From: Halostagnicola larsenii XH-48
GTDB lineage: Archaea; Halobacteriota; Halobacteria; Halobacteriales; Natrialbaceae
Length of the DNA stretch: 64,000 nt
Assembly (NCBI RefSeq): GCF_000517625.1
Contig: NZ_CP007056.1
Coordinates: 186,001 to 250,000 of the forward strand
Reading direction: 5' to 3'
Shown here: positions 63,163 to 64,000 of the stretch, in pieces
How the letters are laid out: the number at the start of each line of letters is the position of its first letter
Numbering within the stretch: the stretch's first letter is position 1
The notes under the pieces: model-generated
Told to the model about the DNA's origin: nothing
Database searches by the model: none
Seen by the model: the letters and a program-made list of their open reading frames with translations, nothing else
Made by a program: the position numbers and the translations under genes

Positions 63163-64000
63163 TTACGACATCGATGGCGATTCCCGTTCTAGCCCGTGAA
63201 CGAGAGCCGCTCCGGAGTCGCCGTCGAAGAGATGAACGCTCGACTGATCGAACGTCACCGTAATGGTCTCGTTTTCAGCAATCTCCGTATCCGGATCAAC
63301 GCTCATCAGTAAAGACTCTTGGTCGATATCCGCTGGCTCCGTCTCGGAGTGGCCCTCAGGGAGGAGATAGACGAACATCTTCTCGCCGATCGGTTCGATT
63401 ACGTCGACAGACGCACGCAGCGAGCCGACCGTTTGGGAACGACGGTGGCTCTCGACGGGATAGATATCCTCCGGCCGAACGCCGAGGGTGATGGCGTTCG
63501 AATCTTCAATTCCAGTCGCGGTGACGGTCACGTGAGTCGATTCGAATCGGTCGTCCTCGAGCGATCCGTCGATAAAATTCATCGACGGAGAGCCGATAAA
63601 CCCGGCGACGAAGACGTTTTTCGGCCGTTCGTAGCACGTCAGCGGTGGGTCGATCTGCTGGAGTCGACCCTCGTTGATGATCGCGACCCGATCGGACATC
63701 GTCATCGCCTCCTCTTGGTCGTGAGTGACGTAAATCGCCGTCACGTCCAGTTTCCGTTGAATGCGCTGGAGTTCCGTCCGCATGTGTACGCGAAGCTTCG
63801 CATCGAGGTTTGCGAGGGGTTCGTCCATGAGGAACACCTCCGGATTTCGGACGATGGCCCGTCCAATCGCGACGCGCTGGCGCTGGCCACCGGAGAGTTC
63901 ACTCGGCATCCGCTCTAACATTCCATCTAGTTTTAAGGTGTCTACTGCCTCGCTAACGCGTTGGTCGATGACCTCCTCATCCGCACCTTGTATTCGTAAC
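63163..64000 (-). CDS. CUT1 sugar ABC importer ATPase (MalK/UgpC-like), 5' end outside the window
   Basis: The frame is open to the window edge, so the N-terminal part with Walker A lies to the right. Visible are signature LSGGQRQRVAIGRAI, Walker B VFLMDEPLANLDAKLR and H-loop YVTHDQEEAMTMSD. FVAGFIGSPSMNFIDG then opens the C-terminal MalK regulatory domain (TOBE, with VTLGVRPEDIYP-like strands). It precedes the binding-protein gene on the same strand by 119 bases. This ATPase type can be shared between several sugar importers. Confidence 0.93.
   Translation of the reverse strand, partial: LRIQGADEEVIDQRVSEAVDTLKLDGMLERMPSELSGGQRQRVAIGRAIVRNPEVFLMDEPLANLDAKLRVHMRTELQRIQRKLDVTAIYVTHDQEEAMTMSDRVAIINEGRLQQIDPPLTCYERPKNVFVAGFIGSPSMNFIDGSLEDDRFESTHVTVTATGIEDSNAITLGVRPEDIYPVESHRRSQTVGSLRASVDVIEPIGEKMFVYLLPEGHSETEPADIDQESLLMSVDPDTEIAENETITVTFDQSSVHLFDGDSGAALVHGLERESPSMS

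Noticed and set aside
1-64000. CRISPR arrays, tRNA or rRNA genes
   Set aside because: No regularly spaced repeats or tRNA-like cloverleaf sequences were noticed by eye; a tRNA scan and a repeat finder would settle this.

Overview
The window comes from a halophilic archaeon (class Halobacteria). The proteins are strongly acidic, base composition is GC-rich with AT-rich intergenic islands, exported proteins carry Tat signals (twin Arg-Arg, several with a lipobox Cys), and many ATGs lie about 25-30 bases after a TTTA/TATA-like box A with no room for a leader, as in leaderless haloarchaeal transcripts. I do not name a genus. No tRNA, rRNA, CRISPR array or intact transposase was found.

Region 1-24 kb is a polysaccharide-use locus. 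It holds two GH78 alpha-L-rhamnosidases, a CBM9-like protein, an SGNH esterase, a Tat-exported beta-helix protein, a GH4 enzyme with the CHEV motif known from alpha-galacturonidases, a mannonate-dehydratase-like enzyme, a galactonate dehydratase, a GH42 beta-galactosidase, and a five-gene Dpp/Opp-type ABC importer bracketed by small two-helix membrane proteins. Together these fit use of a rhamnogalacturonan-I-like polymer: breakage outside, import of fragments, then removal of rhamnose, galacturonate and galactose inside. A CNNM/CorC-type membrane protein sits among them.

Region 25-40 kb has a DrrAB-type ABC exporter, a DUF2070 membrane protein, a fumarylacetoacetase-fold hydrolase divergent from a LarA-like protein, two divergent Gfo/Idh/MocA oxidoreductases, an IclR regulator with a palindrome over its own box A, and a NitT/TauT-type importer. 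The hydrolase and LarA-like pair suggests the diketo-hydrolase route of L-rhamnose breakdown, which yields pyruvate and L-lactate.

Region 40-48 kb looks like a glycan-assembly cluster: a GT-C membrane glycosyltransferase, an extended SDR, a UbiA-family enzyme very like mycobacterial decaprenyl-phosphate phosphoribosyltransferase, a PHP phosphoesterase, a UPF0104/flippase-like membrane protein and an arylsulfotransferase-like protein. I read it as a possible archaeal counterpart of the polyprenyl-phospho-pentose pathway, and it is the most interesting part of the window.

Region 47.8-64 kb holds an amphi-Trp protein, three membrane proteins, a tandem pair of TrkA-C membrane proteins of unusual architecture, a CopB-type P-type ATPase, an arsR-acr3-arsC cluster, an AT-rich gene-free stretch with a strongly structured segment, and a CUT1 sugar ABC importer that runs off the right edge.
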